DNA of 64,000 bases from Anaerotignum sp. MSJ-24 (GCF_018918145.1 NZ_JAHLPX010000004.1:1-64000); one strand, 5' to 3'; positions 49,299 through 58,775 are shown, counted from the stretch's first letter. Notes: generated by a model not told the origin, from the sequence alone. Translations and numbers: made by a program.

Positions 49299-51584
49299 AT
49301 GAAACGTCCGTTTTTATGGTTCCTTGTCGGAATTATATCGGGAATAGTTTTTGGCAGGTATGTCGATTGTACCTGCCTTAAGCTGTTCCTGTTTTTTGTT
49401 GTATATAAGTTGTTGGCATTTGCTTTGTTTAAAAAATTCGGTAACAAAGAAATGCTTGCAATTCCCATAATTGCGGTAATCGGAGCGGTTATGTGCACAA
49501 ATGCCATGAATATGGACAAAAATATTGTAAAGCTTACGGATACCGACAGACAAATGCTTTACGGAACGGTTATAAGTACGGATATATCACAAAACGGAAG
49601 AACAGTAATTAATACTGACGTTGACTATATTTCCGATATGAAAAGCTCTGTGAGTAAAAGTGCCAAAATTAAAATATACTGCAATGAGGCCAAAGATAAA
49701 TTTCAGCCGGGAGATGTCATAAAGGCGAACGGAAAAATTCTTCCCTATTCAGAGCTGACAAATCCGTATCAGTTGAATTACAGGTTTTGTATGTTTTCAA
49801 ATGGATATGTGTCGTCATTCTGGGCTTATGATACAGAAAAAATAGGTTGTACAAACGGAATTATCTATACCGCCGAAAGAACAAGAGATAAAATAAACAG
49901 ATTTTTCGATGAAACAATGCCGGAAAGAGAGGCGTCCGTTGCAAAGGCACTTGTTACCGGCTATAAATCCGATATACCGTCGGAAACAAGAGATACATAT
50001 ATAAGGCTCGGCATAAGCCATGTGCTTGCGGTTTCCGGACTGCACGTTTCTATTGCGGCACTTGCAGTTATTTATTTTATGACTAAGGTTCTTAAGCTGA
50101 ATAAAAGAATTGCGGTTATACCCGCAGCATTTGTGCTTATAGTGTATTTGTTTATATCAGGTTTTTCGCCGTCGGCGATAAGAGCGGTAATCATGTCGGT
50201 TACGTCATATGTCGGAATATTCCTTTATCGTGAACGTGAAATGATAAATACATCTGCCTTTGCGGCTTTTATAATGTTGTTGATAAATCCGCTTTATCTG
50301 TGGAATACTTCGTTCCAGTTATCGTTTACAGGCGTTGCGGCGGTTATAACGGCGGCAAGGCTTACGGAGAAAAACAAGGAGCTGAATAAGGTCGGAAAAT
50401 CAATATTGTTTTCTGTTATTGCGTGGATAATAACATCTCCGGCAGTAATGTACTTTTTCGGCGGAGTTTCACTTATCTCGGTTATTTCCAACATTCTGCT
50501 TGTTCCGATAATAAGCGCCTTGACGGTTGTACTTATGCTTGCCGGAGCATTGTCACTGCTTTTAAGATTTCCGGCAGAACTGCTCAGCATTGTTGCAAGG
50601 AGCGTCCTTACGGTTTATAATAACCTGGCAGAAAAATTATCCGGCTTTGATATTGTTTATCTGAATACGGCTAAACCGTCGTTTTTGGCTGTTGTCGTTA
50701 TTTACATATTTATTTTCGGAATACTGTTAAACCAAAAGCATAAGAAACGGCAGTTAATGTTTTGCATTGCAGGAATAATATGCGCTTTGGTATATGTAAG
50801 CACATATATAAATATGCCTGCCGAGGCTGTGTTTTTTGATGCCGGACAGGGTGATGCCTCGCTGATAAATATTCCGGGAAGGTTGGTTGCCGTTGTTGAC
50901 GGAGGCCCGTTAAACGCTACGGAAATTGTGGATTATCTTGAGGCAAAAGGAGAAAAGGCTGATTTGGTTTTCGTTTCGCATATGGACAGCGACCACCTGA
51001 ACGGAGTGCTTAGGCTTATTGAAACAGACATGGCGGAATGTGCGGTGATTTCCGATGTAAGCCACGAAAATAAGGAAAATTACGATAAATTTATAAAAGC
51101 GGCATTTAAACATAATGTTAAAATAATAAAAATGTCGGAAGGCGACAGCATAAAGGTCGGAGATAATTGTGTGTTTAACTGTCTTTATCCTCCCGAAAAT
51201 TATGACGGAGAGGAAAACGAAGGCTCACTTGTTATCAGCTTTGATTATTACGGAACAAAAATATTGTTTACGGGAGATATTAGCAGTGCATCAGAAAAGG
51301 AAATTGTTGAGGACGGAAAGAATATATCCTGTGATATAATAAAAATACCTCATCACGGTTCTAAATACTCTTCTTCGGAAATATTTATTGAAAAAACAAA
51401 TGCCGGGTATGCGGTTATTGAGGCAGAAAAGAATAATCAATACGGCTTTCCGACACAGGAGGTTATGGACAGGCTTGAAGAAAACAATATTGAAAGCTAT
51501 GTAACCGGCTTGGACGGAGCTGTTACGGTTAAAATGGATAAAGACGGAAATTATAAAATAAAAACTTACAGAAACGGAAACTGA
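49299..51584 (+). CDS. comEC: DNA internalization competence protein ComEC/Rec2
   Basis: A 761-aa membrane channel for single-stranded DNA uptake. Order: two N-terminal helices, DUF4131/OB-like part (about 85-170), the Competence domain with many helices (about 215-480, LGISHVLAVSGLHVSIAA is the hallmark), then a metallo-beta-lactamase domain (about 505-740) with FFDAGQGDASLIN and SHMDSDHLNGV. Together with the ComEA-like gene and dprA in this window it indicates a natural transformation machinery. GGCGGAG precedes the ATG. Confidence 0.94.
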   Translation: MKRPFLWFLVGIISGIVFGRYVDCTCLKLFLFFVVYKLLAFALFKKFGNKEMLAIPIIAVIGAVMCTNAMNMDKNIVKLTDTDRQMLYGTVISTDISQNGRTVINTDVDYISDMKSSVSKSAKIKIYCNEAKDKFQPGDVIKANGKILPYSELTNPYQLNYRFCMFSNGYVSSFWAYDTEKIGCTNGIIYTAERTRDKINRFFDETMPEREASVAKALVTGYKSDIPSETRDTYIRLGISHVLAVSGLHVSIAALAVIYFMTKVLKLNKRIAVIPAAFVLIVYLFISGFSPSAIRAVIMSVTSYVGIFLYREREMINTSAFAAFIMLLINPLYLWNTSFQLSFTGVAAVITAARLTEKNKELNKVGKSILFSVIAWIITSPAVMYFFGGVSLISVISNILLVPIISALTVVLMLAGALSLLLRFPAELLSIVARSVLTVYNNLAEKLSGFDIVYLNTAKPSFLAVVVIYIFIFGILLNQKHKKRQLMFCIAGIICALVYVSTYINMPAEAVFFDAGQGDASLINIPGRLVAVVDGGPLNATEIVDYLEAKGEKADLVFVSHMDSDHLNGVLRLIETDMAECAVISDVSHENKENYDKFIKAAFKHNVKIIKMSEGDSIKVGDNCVFNCLYPPENYDGEENEGSLVISFDYYGTKILFTGDISSASEKEIVEDGKNISCDIIKIPHHGSKYSSSEIFIEKTNAGYAVIEAEKNNQYGFPTQEVMDRLEENNIESYVTGLDGAVTVKMDKDGNYKIKTYRNGN

Positions 51585-51586
51585 TT

Positions 51587-52585
51587 ATGGGACTTGAAAT
51601 AGACAATGATTTAAAAAACGGTTTGAAAAGCTGTTATCTTTTATACGGAGAGGATTCCGTAAGAAGAAAAATATATGAGGACAGAATAAAGAAAAAGCTT
51701 GTTGACGAGGCTTCCGAGCTTATGAATGTTTCGGTGTTTAATGACGCCAAAACAACAGCCGGACAGATAATAGAGGCTGCGGAAACATTTCCGTTTTTGA
51801 GTGACAGAAGAGTTGTTATAGTAAGAGAATGCGGCTTTTTTACCGAAAACAAAAAAACGGAAAGCGATATACTTGCCGAATATATGGCGTCTGTGCCGGA
51901 TTATGTATGTATAGTTTTTTCGGAAATAAAGACAGACAAGAGATTTAAACTTTATAAGGCAATATCGAAAAAAGGCCTTTGCGAGGAGATAAAGCCCTTT
52001 GACGAAAAGGATATTGTCGATATAGTCGGAAGAAAGCTGACAAAAAATAAGCTCAAAATATCAAAGGCTTTATGTGTGCAGATGGTACGAAACGCAGGTG
52101 CTAATTTTGAGCTTTTAAGCTCGGATACCGATAAGCTCATAGCTTATATGGGTGACAGACAGGAGGTTACGGCAGAGGATATAAATGCCGTATGCACAAA
52201 GACACTTGAGGTTAAGGTTTTCGACATGATAAACGCCATGATTGACGGCAGAACGGAAAAGGCATTGGAGATATACAGAAACCTTTTGATATATAACGAA
52301 CCTGTACAGAGAGTTTTTGCACTCATCAGAAGGCAGTTCGAAATAATACTTAACAGTAAAAGTATGTCGGAAAGCGGACTTCCCAATGCCGATATTGCAA
52401 AAAGGCTCGGAGTTATGCCATTTGCTGTTACGTCGGCATTAAGACAGGCGAATAAATTCAGCTATCCTATGCTTGTTAAGGCGCTTAATTCCTGTATTGA
52501 TGTGGATTACAATGCACGAAGCGGAGGAACAAAGCTGGAAATAGAGATAGAAAGGCTCATAATAACAAGAGCAGGTACAATGTGA
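51587..52585 (+). CDS. holA: DNA polymerase III subunit delta
   Basis: A 332-aa clamp-loader subunit. The N-terminal YLLYGEDSVRRKIYEDRI and AAETFPFLSDRRVVIVREC are HolA-typical, and the C-terminal helical domain has YRNLLIYNEPVQRVFALIRRQFEIIL. It starts 2 nt after comEC, the conserved comEC-holA order of Bacillota. Length is standard. There is no strong RBS, so it probably depends on coupling with comEC. Confidence 0.93.
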   Translation: MGLEIDNDLKNGLKSCYLLYGEDSVRRKIYEDRIKKKLVDEASELMNVSVFNDAKTTAGQIIEAAETFPFLSDRRVVIVRECGFFTENKKTESDILAEYMASVPDYVCIVFSEIKTDKRFKLYKAISKKGLCEEIKPFDEKDIVDIVGRKLTKNKLKISKALCVQMVRNAGANFELLSSDTDKLIAYMGDRQEVTAEDINAVCTKTLEVKVFDMINAMIDGRTEKALEIYRNLLIYNEPVQRVFALIRRQFEIILNSKSMSESGLPNADIAKRLGVMPFAVTSALRQANKFSYPMLVKALNSCIDVDYNARSGGTKLEIEIERLIITRAGTM

Positions 52586-52642
52586 TATTTAAAAGTCTTT
52601 GTTTCATATAATGTAACAGATTATATTTTGGAGCACTGCCCT

Positions 52643-52792
52643 ATGAACAGAGAATTTAAAAAGCTTTGCGGAGCGATATTAACGGCCTTTGCCATGGGAA
52701 TGCTTATAGCCAAGTTTTTTCCGTGGTGGGGCTTTATAGCCGCAGTGGTTCTTGCGGCTGTAGGAATATACCTAATATCTGATAGTTGCTGA
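52643..52792 (+). CDS. Small hydrophobic protein, 49 aa
   Basis: Not recognised. The 49-aa product (MNREFKKLCGAILTAFAMGM... to ...IYLISDSC) has a short charged start and two hydrophobic stretches (about 10-24 and 29-45) separated by KFFPWW. Such small membrane proteins downstream of holA are frequent in Clostridia, often annotated as hypothetical. GGAG lies 10 nt upstream of ATG 52643. It probably shares the comEC-holA transcript and ends before the rpmB terminator. Confidence 0.68.
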   Translation: MNREFKKLCGAILTAFAMGMLIAKFFPWWGFIAAVVLAAVGIYLISDSC

Positions 52793-52809
52793 AAAGAAAA
52801 ATGGGTATG

Positions 52810-52846
52810 AAAAAGGCCATTTCAATAAGTATCGTTTGAAATGACC
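52810..52846 (-). terminator. Terminator of rpmB (minus strand)
   Basis: GGCCATTTCAA (52815-52825) pairs with TTGAAATGACC (52836-52846) with one mismatch. On the minus strand a run of five T follows (complement of 52810-52814). Confidence 0.75.
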
Positions 52847-52876
52847 TAAATGTGCTTTATATTCAAAGACTGCGTT

Positions 52877-53077
52877 TTAGATAGCACGTGTAACTTTGCC
52901 GGAACGAAGGCATCTTGTACAGATGTAGATTGATCTAACTGTTCCGTTGTCGTTGATTTTAACCTTTTTTACGTTGGGTTTCCATGTTCTGTTAGCACGT
53001 CTGCTGACCTGGCTACGATTGATACTGATTCTGTGACCAGTACGCATACCCTTTTCACAAATTTCACACTTTGCCAT
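52877..53077 (-). CDS. rpmB: 50S ribosomal protein L28
   Basis: A 66-aa L28 protein. MAKCEICEKGMRTGHRISINRSQVSRRANRTW is the family signature. It is the zinc-binding (C+) form, with CEIC at residues 4-7 and CTRC near residue 53. AGGAGG precedes the ATG. It is monocistronic, divergent from asp23-fakA, the order known from Bacillus (rpmB opposite yloU). Confidence 0.97.
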   Translation of the reverse strand: MAKCEICEKGMRTGHRISINRSQVSRRANRTWKPNVKKVKINDNGTVRSIYICTRCLRSGKVTRAI

Positions 53078-53120
53078 TTATTACACCTCCTAAGTTACTA
53101 TTGCGTGACATAACATCAGT

Positions 53121-53149
53121 ATATTATCAGAAAACGGTTTGTTTTGCAA
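53121..53149 (-). promoter_or_regulatory. Promoter of rpmB
   Basis: On the minus strand, TTGCAA (53144-53149) is separated by 17 bp from TAATAT (53121-53126), 43 nt before the start codon. Confidence 0.6.
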
Positions 53150-53239
53150 GAAGTTTTGATGCTTTTAATAAAATTTTTTTAATTTTGTACATTTATTAAG
53201 GGTAATATACAAAAATTAATTTTAATTTTATAATATTAG

Positions 53240-53248
53240 TGGTATAAT
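53240..53248 (+). promoter_or_regulatory. Extended -10 promoter of asp23-fakA
   Basis: TGGTATAAT (53240-53248) is an extended -10. The -35 region is AT-only. The asp23 start is 33 nt downstream. Confidence 0.5.
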
Positions 53249-53281
53249 AAAAAAGATTATATGAATATGGGAGGTAATAAC

Positions 53282-53638
53282 ATGTCAGCTAAACTTGAAA
53301 ATCAATACGGCACCATCAATATTGAAAACGAAGTTATCGCAAGAATTGCCGGTCTTACAGCTATTGACTGCTACGGAATTGTCGGTATGGCGGCAAAAAA
53401 TGTAAAAGATGATATTTTCCAGCTGCTTAAGGTTGAAAGCCTGACAAAGGGCATTAAGATCAGTGTTCAAGAAGACAGAATAGTTATAGATATGCACATT
53501 ATCGTTGAATATGGCACAAACATAACGGCCATTGCTGAAAATACAATAAGTACAGTAAAATATAAAGTTGAAACTGTCTGCGGCATAAACGTAGAACAGG
53601 TTAACGTATTCGTCGAGGGTGTACGTGTCGACGGATGA
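53282..53638 (+). CDS. Asp23/Gls24-family envelope stress protein
   Basis: A 118-aa Asp23 domain protein (YloU type). YGTINIENEVIARIAGLTAIDCYGIVGMA and VEYGTNITAIAENTISTVKYKVE are family signatures. Related proteins sit at the membrane and respond to envelope stress. GGGAGGT precedes ATG 53282; an upstream in-frame ATG at 53261 lies inside the RBS region. It precedes fakA by 17 nt, a conserved pair. Confidence 0.93.
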   Translation: MSAKLENQYGTINIENEVIARIAGLTAIDCYGIVGMAAKNVKDDIFQLLKVESLTKGIKISVQEDRIVIDMHIIVEYGTNITAIAENTISTVKYKVETVCGINVEQVNVFVEGVRVDG

Positions 53639-53655
53639 TCTAAGGAGGACTACCA

Positions 53656-55311
53656 GTGGTAACAAGTATTAATGGTTTATTGCTTAAAAGAATGATTATT
53701 TCGGGTGCAAACAGCCTTAATTCACAGAAGGATAAGGTTGACGCCCTTAATGTATTCCCCGTTCCTGACGGAGATACAGGTACAAATATGTCCCTTACAG
53801 TTCTTGCGGCTGCCAGAGAGGTTGAAAAAAGCCAATCTCTTAAAATCGGTGATGTTGCAAAGCTTGCCTCAAACGGTTCATTAAGAGGCGCAAGAGGAAA
53901 CTCCGGAGTTATTTCTTCTCAGCTTATAAGAGGCTTTTCTAAGGAGCTTGACGGTGTTGAAGAGGCAGATACGGTTCTTCTTGCTAAGGCCTGTGTTAAA
54001 GCGGTTGAAACGGCTTATAAGGCTGTTATGAAACCGAAAGAAGGAACAATTCTTACAGTAGCAAGAATCATGAGCGAAAGTGCAATGAAGAACTGCTATA
54101 AAATAAGCAATGTTGTTGAATTTATGCAGGCAGTTCTTAAGGACGGACATGAAATTCTTCTTCAGACAAAGGAGATGCTTCCTGTCCTTAAACAGGCAGA
54201 CGTTGTTGATGCCGGCGGTGTCGGACTTCTTATTTTCCTTGAAGGAGCAATGGCTGTTATTGAAAGCAATGAAGAGGTTAAGGTTGAAGAAAATACAGCC
54301 TCTGCCGCTAAAAAAGAATTTTCCGCACTTGCATCTGTTGACAATGAAAGCATTACATTCGGATATTGTACAGAGTTCTTTGTAAATGTTGATCATCCGG
54401 CTGATTCGATTGTAAACGGACTTAAAAACTATCTCAGCTCAATCGGCGATAGCCTTGTTGTTGTTGCAGATGATGAAATAATAAAGGTTCATGTGCATAC
54501 AGATCATCCAGGTATGGCTATTGAAAAGGCACTTACAATCGGAAGTCTTTCAGGTCTTAAGATAGACAATATGCGTGAACAGCATACAAGCAAAATAGAT
54601 TTCAAAGCAGAAGGAAAGGCAGAAAACAAACCTGAGCCTGTAAAAGAGCATAAGGCAACAGGATTCATTTCTGTATGCGTAGGCTCCGGTCTTGTGGATA
54701 TATTCAAGGATCTTGGCGTTGACGAAATAATCGAAGGCGGCCAGACAATGAATCCCAGTACAGAGGATATTCTTAACGCTGTTAATAAAATTGATGCAGA
54801 TAATATAATTATTATGCCTAATAACAAGAATATTATCCTTGCGGCAGAACAGGCAAAGGCAATGGCAGAAGGCAAAAAAGTATTTGTAGTTCCTACAAAG
54901 TCCGTTCCCGAAGCAATTTCGGCTATGCTCTGCTATAATCCCGAAGATGCGATTGAGGACGTTGTTGAAAACATGACATCTGCTATCGAAAGCGTTAAGA
55001 CAGCAACCGTAACATATGCTGTAAGAGATACAAAGCTTGGCGATAAGGAAATAGCAACAGGAGATATTCTCGGTATGCTTAACGGCGATATTGCGGTTGT
55101 AGGCAAAGAGCTTCAGCAGACAACAAAAGACCTTATCGAAAAGGCTGCTGACGAAGACAGCGAGATAATAAGCATTTATTATGGCTGTGACGTAAACAAA
55201 GAGCAGGCAGACGAAATTGAAGCATTTATAAACGAGAAATTCCCTGACTGTGAGGTTGAGGTTCACTGCGGAAACCAGCAGCTTTACTATTACATCATTT
55301 CTGTTGAATAA
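53656..55311 (+). CDS. fakA: Fatty acid kinase FakA / YloV-type DAK2 protein
   Basis: A 551-aa protein with an N-terminal DhaL/DAK2 kinase domain (about 1-200): NVFPVPDGDTGTNMSLT and RGARGNSGVISSQLIRGF bind ATP and Mg. A linker domain (about 235-320, SITFGYCTEFFVN, KVHVHTDHPG) and a DegV-like C-terminus follow. It phosphorylates fatty acids delivered by FakB proteins for membrane lipid synthesis. No fakB is in the window. Start GTG 53656 follows AAGGAGG by 8 nt. Confidence 0.92.
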   Translation: MVTSINGLLLKRMIISGANSLNSQKDKVDALNVFPVPDGDTGTNMSLTVLAAAREVEKSQSLKIGDVAKLASNGSLRGARGNSGVISSQLIRGFSKELDGVEEADTVLLAKACVKAVETAYKAVMKPKEGTILTVARIMSESAMKNCYKISNVVEFMQAVLKDGHEILLQTKEMLPVLKQADVVDAGGVGLLIFLEGAMAVIESNEEVKVEENTASAAKKEFSALASVDNESITFGYCTEFFVNVDHPADSIVNGLKNYLSSIGDSLVVVADDEIIKVHVHTDHPGMAIEKALTIGSLSGLKIDNMREQHTSKIDFKAEGKAENKPEPVKEHKATGFISVCVGSGLVDIFKDLGVDEIIEGGQTMNPSTEDILNAVNKIDADNIIIMPNNKNIILAAEQAKAMAEGKKVFVVPTKSVPEAISAMLCYNPEDAIEDVVENMTSAIESVKTATVTYAVRDTKLGDKEIATGDILGMLNGDIAVVGKELQQTTKDLIEKAADEDSEIISIYYGCDVNKEQADEIEAFINEKFPDCEVEVHCGNQQLYYYIISVE

Positions 55312-55340
55312 AACGGAAATAAAACAAAGAACATATAAAT

Positions 55341-55500
55341 AAAGGTGCACCCGGATGAAAAAACTTGAATTCTGAAATGCTGAAAAGTACGGCTGCTGTG
55401 TCAATTCACCTTGACAGCCTAAGTCAAAGAATGACTGCGGGAAGCTTTCTTGTATACGCAGACTTTCCGCTATTTCATTTTTTATGTTTTCTCATTGGGA
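55341..55500 (+). ncRNA. Candidate structured RNA between fakA and recG, with second copy of the 16-bp repeat
   Basis: The segment starts with AAAGGTGCACCCGGAT (55341-55356), identical to 13892-13907 before dprA. It contains a stem GGCT-GTCAA/TTGAC-AGCC (about 55394-55422) and a second hairpin GCGGGAAG/CTTTCCGC (about 55438-55471) followed by TATTTCATTTTTT. That resembles a short RNA with its own terminator. I did not recognise a known riboswitch or RNA family. It could be a leader of recG, a small RNA, or only the fakA 3' end. Confidence 0.4.
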
Positions 55501-55507
55501 TACACCT

Positions 55508-55543
55508 AAAACCGCCGGGCAAATTTCAGCTTTGGCGGTTTTT
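55508..55543 (+). terminator. Terminator directly before recG
   Basis: AAAACCGCC (55508-55516) pairs perfectly with GGCGGTTTT (55534-55542), a 9-bp stem with T5. It ends 16 nt before the recG ATG, so transcripts from fakA must cross it or recG must have a nearby promoter. It may be a regulated attenuator. Confidence 0.8.
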
Positions 55544-55558
55544 AATTGGGGTGTGTAT

Positions 55559-57604
55559 ATGAGGCTTGAAGATCCTATAAGTACAGTAAAAGGCATAGGT
55601 GCGGAAAGAGAAAAGAGATTCAAAAAGCTTGGGATAGAAACGGCAGAGGATTTGCTTAATTATTATCCGAGAGATTATGAGGACAGAACAAAGGCTGTCC
55701 TTATTTCCGAGCTTAAAGAAGACGAAAACTCTGTTATACTGGCTGCGTCTAAAGAAACGGCAAAAACAGCATATGTCAGAGGCATGGCAATTACACAGGT
55801 AAGAGTTTATGATGCAAGCGGAAGTATAACTGTCGTCTGGTACAATCAGCCCTATGCAAAAAATATAATAAAGCCCGACATTATGTATGCAATTATAGGA
55901 AAGCTTACGGTCAAAAACGGCAGAAAGCAGATTATATCGCCCGATGTGGAAAAAATTCCTGACGATGAGGAATGGAAGGGCAGTATAGAACCCATATATC
56001 CGTTGTCGGCAGGTTTAAGCCAGAAGGTATTCCGCAAAACGATAAAGACGGTGCTTGATGAAACAGAGGCATATATAAAGGACTATCTTCCGATGGATAT
56101 AAGAAAAAAATATAAGCTTGCCGGAAGACAGTTTTCCATAAAAAATATACATGAGCCGGAAAGCATGGAAAACTACGCAATAGCGAGAAAAAGGCTTGTA
56201 TTTGAAGAATTTTTTATGCTCCAGATGATGCTTTTGAGAATGAAAAGCGTGAGCGACGGAAAAATAACCGGAGCAAAAATGAAAAAGGTTGACATGAAAC
56301 CGTTTTTCGGACAGCTAACCTTTTCCTTTACCGATGTACAGAATAAGGTTTTTAACGAAATAAGAAAGGATATGTCCTCCGGAAAGGTTATGAACAGGCT
56401 TGTTCAAGGAGATGTCGGCAGCGGAAAAACCGCAGTTGCCATGGCGGCGGCATATACGGCGGTCAAAAACGGATTTCAGGTGGTTATGATGGCACCGACA
56501 GAGGTGCTTGCGGCACAGCATCTGGAAAGCTTTAAGGCTGTATTTGAGCCGCTTGGGATAAATACGGTTCTGCTTACAGGTGGACAAAAGGCAAAGGAAA
56601 AAAGAGAGGTTCTCGAAAAAATAAAAAACGGTGAGGCTGATATTGTTATCGGAACTCATGCACTCATACAGGACAGCGTTGAATATAAAAAAATAGGACT
56701 GGTAATAACCGATGAACAGCACCGTTTCGGAGTAAGACAAAGACAGATACTTTCGGACAAAGGAGATAATCCGCATATACTCGTTATGACGGCAACGCCC
56801 ATACCGAGAACGCTTGCATTGATACTTTACGGAGATCTGGATATATCGATAATTGATTCACTTCCGCCTGGAAGAAAAGAGATAAGCACCTATGCGGTAA
56901 ATACATCATACAGAACGAGAATATATAATTTTATTAATAAGGAAATAGAAAAGGGCAGACAGGCATATATAATATGTCCTATGGTTGAGGAAAATGAAAA
57001 AATAGAAGCAGAATCGGTTATGGAATATACCGATAAGCTTTATGATACGGTGCTTGCGGACAGGAGAATAAAATATGTTCATGGAAAAATGAAATCGGTC
57101 GAAAAGGACGAAATACTTAAATCTTTTTCGGAAGGAAGCATAGACATACTTGTGTCCACAACGGTAATAGAGGTAGGCATAAATGTTCCCAATGCAACGG
57201 TAATGCTTGTGGAAAATGCGGAAAGATTCGGCCTTGCACAGCTTCATCAGCTTAGAGGACGAGTTGGAAGAGGCAGTGAAAGCTCCTACTGCATACTTGT
57301 TACAGACGGAAAAAGCGAGGTCACGAAGGAGCGAATGAAGGTAATGAAGTCCACAACCGATGGCTTTAAAATATCCGAAACGGATTTAAAGCTGAGAGGT
57401 CCGGGAGAATTTTTCGGAGTAAGACAGCACGGACTGCCAAGTCTTAAAATAGCGAATATGTATACCGACCTTAGCATTCTGCGGTATGCACAGGACGCCG
57501 CCGTCGAGCTTATAAAAAATGACAGACTTCTTGAAAAAGAGGAAAATATTGACCTTGGAAGAGAGCTTGACAGATATGTTACAATAAGCAATATCGGTAT
57601 CTGA
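55559..57604 (+). CDS. recG: ATP-dependent DNA helicase RecG
   Basis: A 681-aa helicase that remodels forks and Holliday junctions. The N-terminal wedge/OB domain (about 60-150) has SITVVWYNQPYAKN. Walker A is LVQGDVGSGKTAVA, the DEAH-like box is ITDEQHRFGV, then MTATPIPRTLALILYGDLD, and motif VI is QLHQLRGRVGRG. The C-terminal TRG-like wedge includes LRGPGEFFGVRQHGLP. I start at ATG 55559 (MRLEDPISTVKGIG, GGGGTG upstream); a longer ORF from 55484 spans the terminator. Confidence 0.96.
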   Translation: MRLEDPISTVKGIGAEREKRFKKLGIETAEDLLNYYPRDYEDRTKAVLISELKEDENSVILAASKETAKTAYVRGMAITQVRVYDASGSITVVWYNQPYAKNIIKPDIMYAIIGKLTVKNGRKQIISPDVEKIPDDEEWKGSIEPIYPLSAGLSQKVFRKTIKTVLDETEAYIKDYLPMDIRKKYKLAGRQFSIKNIHEPESMENYAIARKRLVFEEFFMLQMMLLRMKSVSDGKITGAKMKKVDMKPFFGQLTFSFTDVQNKVFNEIRKDMSSGKVMNRLVQGDVGSGKTAVAMAAAYTAVKNGFQVVMMAPTEVLAAQHLESFKAVFEPLGINTVLLTGGQKAKEKREVLEKIKNGEADIVIGTHALIQDSVEYKKIGLVITDEQHRFGVRQRQILSDKGDNPHILVMTATPIPRTLALILYGDLDISIIDSLPPGRKEISTYAVNTSYRTRIYNFINKEIEKGRQAYIICPMVEENEKIEAESVMEYTDKLYDTVLADRRIKYVHGKMKSVEKDEILKSFSEGSIDILVSTTVIEVGINVPNATVMLVENAERFGLAQLHQLRGRVGRGSESSYCILVTDGKSEVTKERMKVMKSTTDGFKISETDLKLRGPGEFFGVRQHGLPSLKIANMYTDLSILRYAQDAAVELIKNDRLLEKEENIDLGRELDRYVTISNIGI

Positions 57605-57648
57605 TTTTGACGTTTATAAGCAAAATATGCAATATAATTAAATTTTTA

Positions 57649-57677
57649 TTGTTTTTTCAATATAAGTTTGATATACT
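57649..57677 (+). promoter_or_regulatory. Promoter of rsmD-coaD
   Basis: TTGTTT (57649-57654) is separated by 17 bp from TATACT (57672-57677), 56 nt before the rsmD start. Confidence 0.5.
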
Positions 57678-57733
57678 CATTGTAGTTTATTCTGAGCTAT
57701 CTGTATTATATGCAGAAATGCGGAGGTTTTGAT

Positions 57734-58288
57734 ATGAGGGTTATAGCCGGAAAAGCAAGACGTCTTCAGTTAAAAACCATTGAAGGCATGGAAACAAGGC
57801 CGACAACCGACAGAGTTAAGGAAACTCTTTTTAATATGCTTAATCCCGATTTATACGACTGCTGTTTTCTTGATTTGTTCAGCGGTTCAGGGGCAATAGG
57901 AATTGAAGCATTGAGCAGAGGTGCGTCCAAAGCGGTTTTTGTGGATAAATCGAAGGCGTGTACCGATGTTATAAAAGCAAACCTTAAGTTTACAAGGCTT
58001 GAGGAAGATGCAGAGGTAATAACAGGCGGTGTTTTGGAAACAATAGCGGCTCTCGGAAACAGAAACGAGAGATTTGATATTATTTTTATGGATCCGCCCT
58101 ATGCCGGAGGTTTTTATGAGCCTGTTTTAAAGGAGATACTTAATGCCGGAATACTTTCCGAAGAAGGATATGTTGTTGCCGAATCGGCAAACGATTTTGA
58201 TTTTCCGAAGGTAGCCGGATTTAAAATAAATAAAGAAAGAAAATGCGGCCCTGCCGTAATGACTTTTTTATTTTTGGGGGAAGAATGA
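57734..58288 (+). CDS. rsmD: 16S rRNA (guanine(966)-N(2))-methyltransferase RsmD
   Basis: A 184-aa SAM methyltransferase that modifies G966 of 16S rRNA. RVIAGKARRLQLKTIEGMETRPTTDRVKETLFNML and the SAM loop LDLFSGSGAIGIEALSRGA are hallmarks, and the catalytic motif reads MDPPYAGG. I start at ATG 57734 (GGAGGT upstream). The stop TGA overlaps the coaD start (TGATG), the conserved rsmD-coaD pair. Confidence 0.95.
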   Translation: MRVIAGKARRLQLKTIEGMETRPTTDRVKETLFNMLNPDLYDCCFLDLFSGSGAIGIEALSRGASKAVFVDKSKACTDVIKANLKFTRLEEDAEVITGGVLETIAALGNRNERFDIIFMDPPYAGGFYEPVLKEILNAGILSEEGYVVAESANDFDFPKVAGFKINKERKCGPAVMTFLFLGEE

Positions 58289-58773
58289 TGTTAAAAGCAA
58301 TATATCCGGGGAGCTTTGATCCGATAACAAACGGACATGTGGATATAATAAAAAGAGCCTCGGCTATGGTGGATGTTCTCGTGGTTGGTGTCTGCGGAAA
58401 TCCCAATAAACATTCTCTTTTAACTCCCGATGAGCGTGTGGAGCTTATCAAAGAGGTTACAAAAGAGATTGATAATGTACAGGTAATGAGAGTTGAAGGA
58501 ATGATGGGCGAATTTGCCGTTGAGATAGGTGCAAAGCTTATTGTGCGTGGAGTTCGTGACATCAATGACTTTACAAACGAATTTCAGAGAGCAATAATCA
58601 ATAAACAGCTTACGGGAGATGTCGAAACAATCTTCTTGGCTGCAAGTCCTGAAAATATAACTTTAAGTTCAAGCAGCGTTAAAGAAATACTGGCTTTTAA
58701 CGGCAAACTGGATATGTTTGTTCCGGCTGTTGTTGAGGCTAAGCTTAGAGAAAAGACTGGAAGAGAGGGATAA
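58288..58773 (+). CDS. coaD: Pantetheine-phosphate adenylyltransferase
   Basis: A 161-aa nucleotidyltransferase for the fourth step of coenzyme A synthesis. The opening AIYPGSFDPITNGHVDII holds the TxGH motif, VRGVRDINDFTNEFQ binds phosphopantetheine, and LSSSSVKEIL is the ISSS-type motif. Start ATG 58288 overlaps the rsmD stop; ATG 58285 in frame would add one residue. GGGGGAAG lies just upstream. Confidence 0.96.
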   Translation: MLKAIYPGSFDPITNGHVDIIKRASAMVDVLVVGVCGNPNKHSLLTPDERVELIKEVTKEIDNVQVMRVEGMMGEFAVEIGAKLIVRGVRDINDFTNEFQRAIINKQLTGDVETIFLAASPENITLSSSSVKEILAFNGKLDMFVPAVVEAKLREKTGREG

Positions 58774-58775
58774 GA

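Noticed and set aside
54550-55404. 284-codon minus-strand ORF inside fakA
   Set aside because: Complement shadow of fakA, rich in Phe, Tyr and Cys, without RBS or family motifs.
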